From positions 1-64,000 of the forward strand of contig NZ_LN907828.1 of the NCBI RefSeq assembly GCF_001517405.1: a DNA stretch of 64,000 nt. The letters are read 5' to 3'. The notes below the pieces were generated by a model. The model did no database searches. It saw nothing but the letters and a program-made list of their open reading frames with translations, and had not been told where the DNA came from. Below are positions 18,794-26,826 of this stretch, piece by piece. Source of the DNA: Duffyella gerundensis (lineage in GTDB: Bacteria; Pseudomonadota; Gammaproteobacteria; Enterobacterales; Enterobacteriaceae). The number at the start of each line of letters is the position of its first letter. The stretch's first letter is position 1. The translations under genes and the position numbers were made by a program.

Positions 18794-18895
18794 TCACTTA
18801 TCGCCCTTCGACCGGTTGATACAGATATCCAAAACGATATAGATCAACAGCACGACGCCAAAAAGGTTCAGCCAGAGATCTGAATGATGTTGCAT
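18794..18895 (-). CDS. 33-residue single-span membrane protein
   Basis: The reading frame starts at ATG 18895 after AAGAGGTGTTAT, a good ribosome site, and ends at TGA 18794. The product is MQHHSDLWLNLFGVVLLIYI followed by a short charged tail. Residues 7-26 form one membrane helix, and the tail (NRSKGDK) is basic. This is the layout of enterobacterial small membrane proteins. Not recognised as a named family. Confidence 0.55.
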   Translation of the reverse strand: MQHHSDLWLNLFGVVLLIYIVLDICINRSKGDK

Positions 18896-18952
18896 ATAAC
18901 ACCTCTTACCCTTTGCCAGCAGAGTAAAACCGGGCTTACGCTGACTTATCCT

Positions 18953-19204
18953 TTACGCGCCGATCTCAGCTGGCCAGCGGTGGGGCAGCAATTTGAGCAC
19001 CCATATGTCACAGACGCGGCAAACACGGTAGCAGGCGATCACGCCGCTGTTATTGCGCAAGGTGCAGTACCATTTATCATCGACTTCCAGCACTTCACAT
19101 CGTTTGCGATCGGGAATCTCAACAAGGGTGCCACTGCGTTTTGCATGGCGGAAGTGCGCGGTGATGGCACGGTTAATTAGCGCTTCTTGCTCAAAAGTTG
19201 TCAT
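18953..19204 (-). CDS. Hypothetical protein, 83 residues
   Basis: A basic protein with four cysteines (KRCEVLE, WYCTLRN, ACYRVCRVCD). An N-terminal helical part is followed by beta-like segments. The cysteine spacing (C-x3-C-x2-C late in the chain) could bind zinc but is not a classic finger. It is the first gene of the small-gene run. No family recognised. Confidence 0.55.
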   Translation of the reverse strand: MTTFEQEALINRAITAHFRHAKRSGTLVEIPDRKRCEVLEVDDKWYCTLRNNSGVIACYRVCRVCDIWVLKLLPHRWPAEIGA

Positions 19205-19708
19205 ACTTATTTTTCAGCACGAATTAAATCATGAGGGCATTAAACTGTATTTACTGGAATGCAATTTTGATCCGTATCAATGTTGTGATGCTTGTCACAT
19301 TCGTGCTGGAAATGGGCGGACCGGGTATATCGTTGAGGGCAACTCAACCTGACAGTGGAAATAAATCTTTATAGAGGTAATGACTCTGATGCGAGTGGCT
19401 GGCCGGAGCTTGCCATCATCCTGTTGAATCATGCTTACCATGAATAAAACCGTAGCCTGACCTAATGCATTGGTCCTGCTTGTAGTTGATTAATCTGACA
19501 TAAAGTTATCGGTTTACTTTGCCTGTTGAATTAGAATAGCCTCCCAGCGCATCGGCAAACGTCGATGTGGTCAGCATAACGTTCTGCGCGTTTACAGCTG
19601 CATTATACGACAGCCAATCTGACGCCTTTATAACCGTTTCTCGGCCGTTATTACGCGCCTTCCGCCTGTTTTTAGAATGTATCAATTAATCAATATCTAA
19701 GGTTTTGT
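19205..19708. other. Intergenic region, 504 bases
   Basis: AT-rich spacer between the small-gene run and the flavoprotein operon; it should hold two divergent promoters. A 47-codon frame at 19231-19374 (plus strand) has one hydrophobic stretch but no ribosome site, so I do not call it a gene. No clear repeats. Confidence 0.4.
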
Positions 19709-21601
19709 ATGCCAATTACCCGTCGTGATTTTCTTAATGGCGTTGCCTTAACGGTTGCTGCCGGCCTGACGCCGCTGGAGCTGCTTCAGGCCGCGGGCCA
19801 TGCAACAATGCTTGATGGCGATGCGCAATATCCGCCTGCATTGATGGGTTTACGCGGTAATCATCCAGGCTCGTTTGAAAATGCCCACGCGCTGGGTCGC
19901 GAACATGAGAATTTTAATTTCGATGCGCTTCCCGTCGAAGAGCACTATGACCTGGTGATTGTCGGCGGCGGCATCAGTGGTCTGGCGGCCGCCTGCTTCT
20001 GGCAGCAGGTAGCCGGTAAAGATAAAAAAATTCTCATTCTGGATAATCACGATGATTTTGGCGGACATGCCAAACGCAATGAATTTTCCGTCGGTAAGAA
20101 AACCCTGATCGGCTATGGCGGCAGTGAATCATTCCAGTCGCCTGCCAATAACTTCAGTCCGGTAGCCAATAAGCTGCTGCAGGACGTTGGCATCAGCGTG
20201 GTAAAAATGAAGCAGTGTTTTGATCAGAATTTTTATCCCGATCAAAATCTGAGCCGCGGTGTTTTCTTCGATAAAAAGAATTTTGGCGAAACCCGAATTG
20301 TAAGTGGCGATCCGGGCCGGGCCGTCTCCGATGATATTCCGCCAGACAGGCTGAACGGCCGCAATATAGAAGATTTTATCAACGATTTCCCGCTTGCCGA
20401 GGGGGATAAACAGGCGCTGATCGATCTGCACGTCAGGCCAAAAGATTATCTGCAGCCGATGAGTGTCGATGAGAAAACCGAGTGGCTGGACACCCACAGC
20501 TATCGGGAATTCCTGCTCAAGAAAGTCGGACTGAGCGAAATGGCTGTGCTCTATTTCCAGCAGCGCACCAATGACTTTTTCGCCATCGGCATCGAAGGCA
20601 TTTCCTGCAACGATGCGCGAGCTTGCGCGTTGCCTGGCATGGAGGCGATGCAGTTGCCGCCACTGGAGGAAGAGGCACAGGCCGATCTTGACGAGCCTTA
20701 CACCTATCATTTTCCCGACGGCAACGCGGGTTTAACCCGGCTGCTGGTGCGCCATCTGATCCCGGAAGCGCTGGCTGGCAGCACCATGGAAGATTCGCTC
20801 ACTTCACGGCTCGATTACAGCCGACTTGATCGTCAGGAGAACAACACGCGCCTGCGCCTGAACAGCATCGTGGTTAACGCCGTAAACAGCGACGATGGCG
20901 TGGTGGTGACTTACCTTAACGCTGGCAAGCCTCATCGGGTACGCGGCCGCAGTGCGATCATGGCCTGCTACAACATGATGATTCCGTTCCTGGTGCCAGA
21001 GACGCCGAAACCGCAGCAAGAGTATCTGCGCATGAACGTCAAAGCCCCGCTGGTTTATACCAATGTGGCGATCAAAAACTGGTCATCCTTTAAGGCGTTG
21101 GGCATTCACGAGTTTTACTGCCCGGCAGCGCCATACAGCCGGGTGAAGCTCGATTATCCGGTCAGCATGGGTGACTATCAACACCCGAAAAATGATGATG
21201 AGCCGATGGTACTGCATATGGTTTATGTGCCGACCTGGCCGGGCAGCAACCTCACCGCGCGTGAACAGTTCAGGCGCGGCCGCGCCTATTTGCTTGGCAC
21301 CTCGTTTGATACTCACGAGGCGATGATCCGCGATCAGCTACAGGAGATGCTGGGCGGCGCTGGATTTGACCACCAGCGCGACATTGTTGGCATCACCGTT
21401 AACCGCTGGGCGCACGGTTACGCCTACTACGCCAGCCCGCTGTTTGATGACCTCGATAAAATGCCTGAGATTATCAAAGAAGCGCGCCAACCGGTTGGCC
21501 GTATTGCCATCGCCAATTCTGATTCCGACTGGAGTGCCTACGCTCATGCGGCAATCGATCAGGCCTGGCGCGCCGTTAATGAACTCCAGGCAATGGGCTG
21601 A
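19709..21601 (+). CDS. Exported FAD-dependent dehydrogenase, spermidine dehydrogenase-like
   Basis: 630 residues. A twin-arginine signal (TRRDFLNGVALTVAAGLTPL) targets it to the periplasm already folded. The FAD-binding Rossmann motif IVGGGISGLAAA lies near residue 82, followed by a GGHAKRNEF block. The size and motifs match SpdH-like amine dehydrogenases and other exported GMC-unrelated flavoproteins. It is 10 bases from a triheme cytochrome c gene that should accept its electrons. The substrate may be a polyamine, but this rests on family likeness only. Confidence 0.8.
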   Translation: MPITRRDFLNGVALTVAAGLTPLELLQAAGHATMLDGDAQYPPALMGLRGNHPGSFENAHALGREHENFNFDALPVEEHYDLVIVGGGISGLAAACFWQQVAGKDKKILILDNHDDFGGHAKRNEFSVGKKTLIGYGGSESFQSPANNFSPVANKLLQDVGISVVKMKQCFDQNFYPDQNLSRGVFFDKKNFGETRIVSGDPGRAVSDDIPPDRLNGRNIEDFINDFPLAEGDKQALIDLHVRPKDYLQPMSVDEKTEWLDTHSYREFLLKKVGLSEMAVLYFQQRTNDFFAIGIEGISCNDARACALPGMEAMQLPPLEEEAQADLDEPYTYHFPDGNAGLTRLLVRHLIPEALAGSTMEDSLTSRLDYSRLDRQENNTRLRLNSIVVNAVNSDDGVVVTYLNAGKPHRVRGRSAIMACYNMMIPFLVPETPKPQQEYLRMNVKAPLVYTNVAIKNWSSFKALGIHEFYCPAAPYSRVKLDYPVSMGDYQHPKNDDEPMVLHMVYVPTWPGSNLTAREQFRRGRAYLLGTSFDTHEAMIRDQLQEMLGGAGFDHQRDIVGITVNRWAHGYAYYASPLFDDLDKMPEIIKEARQPVGRIAIANSDSDWSAYAHAAIDQAWRAVNELQAMG

Positions 21602-21611
21602 GGAAAATAAC

Positions 21612-22811
21612 ATGTCTAAGTTGATTCCGATCCTTGCAGTAATGTTCTCTGCCAGCGCCTTTGCCAATACTGCCGAGGGAGAATACATCGCGCGCATTGC
21701 AGACTGCGTGGCCTGCCATACCCAGAAGAATGGCGACGAAATGGCCGGTGGCAAAAGATTTCAAACGCCGCTCGGCGATATTTTCTCAACCAATATTACG
21801 CCCGATCGGCAACAGGGAATTGGCGCGTACTCTTATGAAGAATTTGACCGCGCCGTGCGCCAGGGTATTGCGCGGGACGGGCATTATCTCTATCCGGCGA
21901 TGCCCTATCCTTCCTATGAAAAAATGAAAGAGGAAGATATCAGGTCGTTGTATGACTATTTTATGCACGGCGTAAAACCGTCGGCGCAAAAGAATCAAGC
22001 CAGCGAGATTCCCTGGTATTTTTCGCCGCGCTGGCCGCTGCGTATCTGGAATGGTCTCTTTACCGAAACAGCCGCAGGCACCGCTGTCGCGCAGGATCCC
22101 CAGCAAAACCGGATCATGCGCGGCAAATATATTGTGGAAGGGCCGGGACATTGCGGTGCCTGCCATACGCCGAGAGGCATTGCCCAGCAGGAAAAAGCCT
22201 ATGACAGCGCGGATCCGGTTTATCTCAGCGGCGCAATGATTGATGGCTGGTTTGCGCCATCACTAAGAGACTTAACGCTTGCTGATGACGAGCTGCAAGC
22301 GTTGTTGCATCGCGGAAGAAGCCGCCATTCTGCGGTCGCCGGGCCTATGAGTGAAGTGATCACCCAGAGCACGCAATATCTGACCGAAGCCGATCGTCGA
22401 TCGGTCAGCGCCTATTTATTGAGTCTCAACAGTGATAAAGCCCATGGCGATCGCGTCGTCTCATCGGAACGCGCTAAGACGAAAAACGCATCGGGCAACG
22501 CGCTTTATTTCCGTTATTGTTCAACCTGTCACGCTATCGACGGCAAGGGAACCGATTACAACGTGCCTTCTCTGGTGAATAACGCGGCGGTAAACGCGGA
22601 GGATCCTGCTAATTTGATCAAAGTTATCGCCTGGGGCGCTGAGACGCCGGTTACCAAAGGCAACATTCCTTATAAAATGCCCGCTTATCAGGGCGAAATA
22701 AGCGATGAGCAATTGCGGGACGTGGTGAATTACGTTCGTGGCGCGTGGGGCAATCATGTCGAGCCGATCAGCGAACAAAAGATTAAAGATGTGCTGGAAA
22801 ATAAGCATTGA
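21612..22811 (+). CDS. Triheme cytochrome c subunit of a periplasmic dehydrogenase
   Basis: 399 residues from ATG 21612 (AGGAAAATAAC before it); the frame is open further upstream inside the preceding gene. Signal peptide residues 1-18 (SASAFA). Three CxxCH haem sites: CVACH near residue 32, CGACH near 181, CSTCH near 303. This is the plan of gluconate, fructose and alcohol dehydrogenase cytochrome subunits, which pass electrons to ubiquinol oxidase. It pairs with the flavoprotein before it. Confidence 0.88.
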   Translation: MSKLIPILAVMFSASAFANTAEGEYIARIADCVACHTQKNGDEMAGGKRFQTPLGDIFSTNITPDRQQGIGAYSYEEFDRAVRQGIARDGHYLYPAMPYPSYEKMKEEDIRSLYDYFMHGVKPSAQKNQASEIPWYFSPRWPLRIWNGLFTETAAGTAVAQDPQQNRIMRGKYIVEGPGHCGACHTPRGIAQQEKAYDSADPVYLSGAMIDGWFAPSLRDLTLADDELQALLHRGRSRHSAVAGPMSEVITQSTQYLTEADRRSVSAYLLSLNSDKAHGDRVVSSERAKTKNASGNALYFRYCSTCHAIDGKGTDYNVPSLVNNAAVNAEDPANLIKVIAWGAETPVTKGNIPYKMPAYQGEISDEQLRDVVNYVRGAWGNHVEPISEQKIKDVLENKH

Positions 22812-23013
22812 TAGCGGGCGGGGTAGCTGGCTGCAGCGTGATTAATGAGTGACATATTGCATTCAGGGAAAGCCAGAAGCAACGCAGGAGACCCTGGCAT
22901 TTTTGCTTCTAAGCTTAAAAACGTGTGCCGCGTACAACGTTTTTACTTTTTCCTTGGGTTAAAACTAAGATTCATTTTGATCGAACGTTGGAGAGTGTGA
23001 AGAGTTGAACTGT

Positions 23014-23051
23014 CCCCAGGTTGGGGGTGCTATATCCCATAGTTGGGGATA
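23014..23051. promoter_or_regulatory. Two inverted repeats before the toxin remnant
   Basis: CCCCA-GGT-TGGGG (23014-23026) and TATCCC-N7-GGGATA (23033-23051) lie immediately upstream of the fragment's ATG. Their position is that of an autoregulatory toxin-antitoxin operator; this function is inferred. Confidence 0.4.
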
Positions 23052-23060
23052 GGGAAAAAC

Positions 23061-23171
23061 ATGCACGCTACATTTATTGAGCTTTCCAGCTTTCAGCGAT
23101 ATCGGGCTGAAAATTTGAATGATGATCGGTTCAGAATGCTTCAGAGCATGCTGCCTCTCGCGCAATTCTGA
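23061..23171 (+). pseudogene. Truncated RelE/HigB-type toxin gene
   Basis: Thirty-six codons beginning MHATFIELSSFQRYRAENLN resemble the N-terminus of a RelE/HigB-family toxin subgroup (pattern xTFIELxxFxRYRAxxLxDDxFxxLQ). Full proteins have about 105-115 residues, so roughly two thirds are missing. The frame stops after LPLAQF and a terminator follows 30 bases later. No antitoxin gene is visible nearby. Confidence 0.6.
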
Positions 23172-23200
23172 AAAACCCGCTTTCGAGTTCATCCGGTACA

Positions 23201-23225
23201 AACCGCGCTCCCTGCGCGGTTTTTT
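23201..23225 (+). terminator. Rho-independent terminator
   Basis: AACCGCGC-TCCCT-GCGCGGTT followed by a T run, 30 bases after the toxin fragment stop. Confidence 0.8.
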
Positions 23226-23838
23226 ATTTGCTCCCTGCGCGCCAGAGGGTAGGGGATTTACCCAGCGGTTATTTTTAGAAATGTGTCGAAGATGAACATT
23301 TAAGGCCATTTGAAAAATGATCGTTTTCTTTTGAAAAGTTACAGGCAGAGGCCATGAAGGATCCGAGCGCGGACTACTCAATTAATGATGCGATTTGTAA
23401 GGAGAAATGCAGAGACTCACCTGAAAACCTTACCGTGTAACTTTATATAATGCTTATTATATTACTCTGGATACGAAGTCCGCAGGATCTGCAGTAATTT
23501 TAAGCATTCAGAGAGCCTGAACCGCGAAAAAAGAGGCGTGGCGATGATAGCGCTACGTAAATTCTGACCGCCCATCACCCCTGCTAACGCTACAGATTTC
23601 ACGTAGCGCAATCTGGGTGTTATTGTATGAATGTTGTCCAGAAAACGAAGGCTTGCGGAAAAAAATTGAATTATTGAACCAGCAGTTAGGTCACTTGGTT
23701 GGGAGGAGTTAACAGCACATTTTGGCATCAGCTAAAGTTTAAAATAAGCCCAGCACATCTCTTACTGCCGCAACGGCACGCGTGATAATGCCTGAATCCC
23801 TTTTTGACGCGTACCTCCGCGTTCAGTCAATAATTTAA

Positions 23839-23851
23839 GTGACGTTGTCAC
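23839..23851. repeat. Intergenic palindrome GTGAC-GTT-GTCAC, copy B
   Basis: Same 13-mer as at 17153 and 56041. Copies B and C share a longer 19-base identity, TAAGTGACGTTGTCACTCA. Confidence 0.75.
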
Positions 23852-24007
23852 TCATCTGACGCTGGCTTGTTCCTGCACTTCCATAATGACCCCGAATCCG
23901 TTTCCCTTCCCCCTGTAATCCAGACAAAACTTATCCACAGAAAATGGGGATAGCCTGTGTGCAGTTGGGTATGAATCCGGCATCTTGTGCGCTATCTCAC
24001 CATTTAA

Positions 24008-24202
24008 TCAAGCAGTTAGCACCGTGTTGATAACCTCGGGCGTTTTTGCGCCGTCTTGATCAAAGCGGGCTTTGTGAAAGTATTGCGCAGTACATTCTTT
24101 GCATGTCGCCACGCGATGCTGAAGGTCAACCCATTTTACGGGCTGTTTTATTGTGATCCTGTTCGAATTTACGCAATTACCGCATTGTGAAAAATCCGCC
24201 AT
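24008..24202 (-). CDS. Small cysteine-rich protein, putative zinc ribbon
   Basis: 64 residues with two CxxC pairs, CGNC near residue 7 and CKEC near residue 34, arranged like a zinc ribbon. The rest is polar (KWVDLQHRVAT, YFHKARFDQDGAKTPEV). The ribosome site is weak, but the paired motifs argue for a real gene. Divergent from the YbiU-like gene. Function unknown. Confidence 0.5.
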   Translation of the reverse strand: MADFSQCGNCVNSNRITIKQPVKWVDLQHRVATCKECTAQYFHKARFDQDGAKTPEVINTVLTA

Positions 24203-24265
24203 GAGTTATGAATGAAGGTATAAATACTTCAAATGAAAGTTTCACACCTATTAGCGGAGAGCGTC

Positions 24266-25528
24266 ATGAACACGGGATACACCTCAATTCATCATCCGGA
24301 AGACGTTAAACAGGCCGTGCGCCTGGTAAAAAAAGCGTTAAGAGAACAGATTGGCGACGTCGAAAGGCTGTTTGATCAGGTAAAAGCAAAGATAGTCAGT
24401 GAAATCAGTGCGGCTCGAGCTGAAGAGCAGCAGCGCGGTTCGGCCTGGCCAGAGGTCAGCCAGAGTGACATCGCCAGTGGGAAAATTTCAGAGGAAGTCA
24501 GAGACCATATTCGCCGCCGCGGCTGCGTAGTAGTCAGGCAGACGTTCAACCGCCAGCAGGCGCTGCAATGGGATAGATCGCTGCTCGACTATCTGGATGA
24601 AAACGATTTTGATCGCGTTTATAAGGGGCCGGGCGATAATTTCTTTGGCAACCTTGAGGCGTCGCGCCCGGAGATCTATCCAGTCTACTGGTCGCCCGCG
24701 CAGATGGCGGCCCGGCAGAGTGACGCGATGGCGCAGACTCAAACCTTCCTCAACCGCCTGTGGAAATTTGAATCCGAGGGCGAACGCTGGTTCGAGCCAG
24801 ACGTCAGTATCATCTATCCCGATCGCATCCGTCGTCGGCTACCGGGCACCACATCCTCAGGATTGGGCGCGCACACCGATTCCGGCGCGCTGGAGCGCTG
24901 GTTGCTTCCGGCTTATCAGAACGTTTTCCGTCATATCTTCGCTAATCGTTTTGATCAATACGATCCCTGGGATGCCGCGTGGCGTACCAGGGTGAATGAG
25001 TATGAGGCGGGCACCACCACAAAATGCTCGGCGTTCCGTACCTTTCAGGGTTGGACGGCGCTGTCCGACATGCAGCCGGGGCAAGGGCTGCTGCATGTGG
25101 TGCCGGTGCCGGAAGCGATGGCCTACATGCTGCTGCGTCCGCTATTAAAGGACGTGCCGGAAGATGAACTGTGCGGCGTATCGCCCGGCAAAGTGCTGCC
25201 GGTATCAGAAAAATGGCACCCTGAATTGATTCAGGGGTTATGTTCTATTCCTGAACTGCAGGCGGGAGACTCGGTTTGGTGGCACTGCGACGTTATCCAT
25301 GCCGTGGCACCGGTCGAAAATCAGCAGGGCTGGGGAAATGTTATGTATATCCCGGCCGCGCCCTGGTGCGACAAAAACGCGGTCTGTGCGGCAAACGTCG
25401 CGCGCGCGCTGGCAGCAGGCGCATCGCCCAATGATTTTCCGCGGGAAGATTATGAACTGACCTGGAAAAATCGCTTCACACCTGACATGCTCAACGCCAA
25501 CGGGCGCCGCAGTCTTGGCATGGAATAA
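24266..25528 (+). CDS. ybiU: DUF1479 (YbiU-like) putative Fe(II)/2-oxoglutarate-type oxygenase
   Basis: 420 residues from ATG 24266 (GGAG six bases before); an in-frame ATG at 24233 is the alternative. Long stretches match E. coli YbiU as I recall it, including RRGCAV/RRGCVV, VYKGPGDNFFG, LGAHTDSGALERWLLPAYQ and AGDSVWWHCDVIHAVAPVENQQGWGNVMYIPAAP. The HTDSG and later HCD/H residues fit a double-stranded beta-helix iron site. Substrate unknown. Cytosolic. Confidence 0.88.
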   Translation: MNTGYTSIHHPEDVKQAVRLVKKALREQIGDVERLFDQVKAKIVSEISAARAEEQQRGSAWPEVSQSDIASGKISEEVRDHIRRRGCVVVRQTFNRQQALQWDRSLLDYLDENDFDRVYKGPGDNFFGNLEASRPEIYPVYWSPAQMAARQSDAMAQTQTFLNRLWKFESEGERWFEPDVSIIYPDRIRRRLPGTTSSGLGAHTDSGALERWLLPAYQNVFRHIFANRFDQYDPWDAAWRTRVNEYEAGTTTKCSAFRTFQGWTALSDMQPGQGLLHVVPVPEAMAYMLLRPLLKDVPEDELCGVSPGKVLPVSEKWHPELIQGLCSIPELQAGDSVWWHCDVIHAVAPVENQQGWGNVMYIPAAPWCDKNAVCAANVARALAAGASPNDFPREDYELTWKNRFTPDMLNANGRRSLGME

Positions 25529-25536
25529 GCGCTGAT

Positions 25537-25555
25537 GGCCCGCCTCCGGCGGGCC
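25537..25555 (+). terminator. Hairpin after ybiU-like gene
   Basis: GGCCCGCC-TCC-GGCGGGCC, eight perfect pairs, beginning eight bases after the stop. Only TT follows, so termination may be partial. Confidence 0.65.
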
Positions 25556-25622
25556 TTGAGCATGGATGGGGCGTCGCTTATCTTTCTGTTAAGCTGGGCA
25601 AAAAGGATCACCGGCAGAGACC

Positions 25623-26372
25623 ATGAACATACGGCATCAACATATTATTCAGCTGGTCAGTGAACGCGGCAGCATCAGCGTCAGTGAACTTTCTCAGATT
25701 GCGAGCGTATCAGAAGTAACGATACGGCAGGATTTAAACGTGCTGGAAAAAGGCGGCTTTCTGCGCCGTGTGCACGGTGCGGCGGTTGCGCCTGAAAGTG
25801 ATGATGTCGGCGCGCGCATGCGCACCCGCTATGCCACCAAAAAACGGCTCGCCGAACACGCGGCATCACTGGTGAATGCTGGCGAGGTGGTGTTCATTGA
25901 GGGCGGCAGCACCAATGCGCTACTGGCGAGGGAGCTAAGCGAAAGGCAGGATATTACCATCGTCACCGTTAGCCACTATATCGCCACGCTGCTCAGAGAC
26001 ACCGGCGGCGATGTCATTATCCTTGGCGGTCTCTATCAGAAAAGCAGCGAGTCGGTGGTAGGGCCGCTGACCCGGATTTGCATTCAAAACCTGAACTTTC
26101 ATAAAGTATTTATTGGTATTGATGGCTGGGATGCACTTACCGGCTTCAATGGTCGAAATATGCTGCGCTGCGATGTCGTTAACGCGCTGATGGCGAAACA
26201 GACTCACACTGTCGCGCTGACCGATTCATCGAAATTTGGTCAAATCCATCCGTATCCGCTGGCACCAGAATGCCCCTTTAGCCATGTGATCACCGACAGC
26301 GATATTCCTGACGCCGACAGAGAGATTCTGGCAGCTCAGGGGCTGCAACTGGATATTATCGACATTGTCTGA
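25623..26372 (+). CDS. DeoR/GlpR-family transcriptional regulator
   Basis: 249 residues. The DeoR HTH is at residues 5-58 (GSISVSELSQIASVSEVTIRQDLNVLEKGGFLRRVHGAA), followed by the sugar-phosphate-sensing DeoRC domain (IFIEGGSTNALLARELS; KVFIGIDGWDALTGFN). Such proteins usually repress sugar catabolic operons and are released by a phosphorylated sugar. No catabolic operon is adjacent, so the target is unclear. The next gene is 450 bases away. Confidence 0.88.
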   Translation: MNIRHQHIIQLVSERGSISVSELSQIASVSEVTIRQDLNVLEKGGFLRRVHGAAVAPESDDVGARMRTRYATKKRLAEHAASLVNAGEVVFIEGGSTNALLARELSERQDITIVTVSHYIATLLRDTGGDVIILGGLYQKSSESVVGPLTRICIQNLNFHKVFIGIDGWDALTGFNGRNMLRCDVVNALMAKQTHTVALTDSSKFGQIHPYPLAPECPFSHVITDSDIPDADREILAAQGLQLDIIDIV

Positions 26373-26376
26373 AAAC

Positions 26377-26409
26377 GGTTGTCGGTGGCCTGCGCTGACG
26401 ACCTCTTTT
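26377..26409 (+). terminator. Terminator after DeoR-family gene
   Basis: GGTTGTC and GACGACC pair (one G-T) around a 13-base loop and are followed by TCTTTT. Confidence 0.6.
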
Positions 26410-26826
26410 CATGCTGAGGTAAGACATTGATAATTTAGCAAGAGAGCCGCGGCAGCGAGGCAACAACGATCAATCGCGGCCGCATGACGCACGCGGGTCA
26501 CCCTATCGATAGCTGTATTAATTTCAGAATTAGATTATTTATTTAACTGCATGAAAACAAAGAAATTACCTGTTATTTCACTTCTTTTTTCTGCTTCAGG
26601 AATACGCTATCAAACAAAAATAAAGCCTCAGTTAATACTGCCGGCTCGTCAGTAATCATCCGCACATAAAATAAATTCATGCCAGCAAAAAAAAGCAAAG
26701 ACACCCGCCTCAACCAGGCATACAATCATTAAAAATATAACAGCTGATACATTCCTTTCTTAACGGTTTTCACCGGCTATTTCTTATTTATTTCGTTCCG
26801 GCCAAAGCACGGGGCGGGAGACACAC
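26410..26826. other. AT-rich intergenic region, no gene seen
   Basis: About 420 bases of AT-rich DNA upstream of the EAL-domain gene. It presumably carries that gene's promoter and a long leader. I see no ORF with a ribosome site and no clear operator. Confidence 0.4.

Larger units (their letters stand above)
22812..24007. other. Gene-poor region with gene fragments
   Basis: About 1.2 kb with no intact gene. It holds the broken toxin gene (23061-23171), its terminator, and plus-strand coding-like scraps: 23354-23440 (28 codons from MKDPSADYS), and an open stretch ending at 23709 that reads ECCPENEGLRKKIELLNQQL. It also contains palindrome copy B. It looks like the residue of a decayed island. 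Confidence 0.5.

Noticed and set aside
19231-19374. 47-codon plus-strand frame in the intergenic region
   Set aside because: No ribosome site; hydrophobic content could be chance in AT-rich DNA.
22965-23381. 138-codon minus-strand frame
   Set aside because: No family features, and the opposite strand contains the toxin fragment and terminator.
23354-23440. 28-codon frame (MKDPSADYS start) after the toxin fragment
   Set aside because: Coding-like but too short and without partner or family; noted only as a possible remnant.
23931-23939. Perfect DnaA box TTATCCACA
   Set aside because: A single nine-base match is expected about once in 128 kb of strand by chance, and no cluster of boxes or origin gene is nearby.
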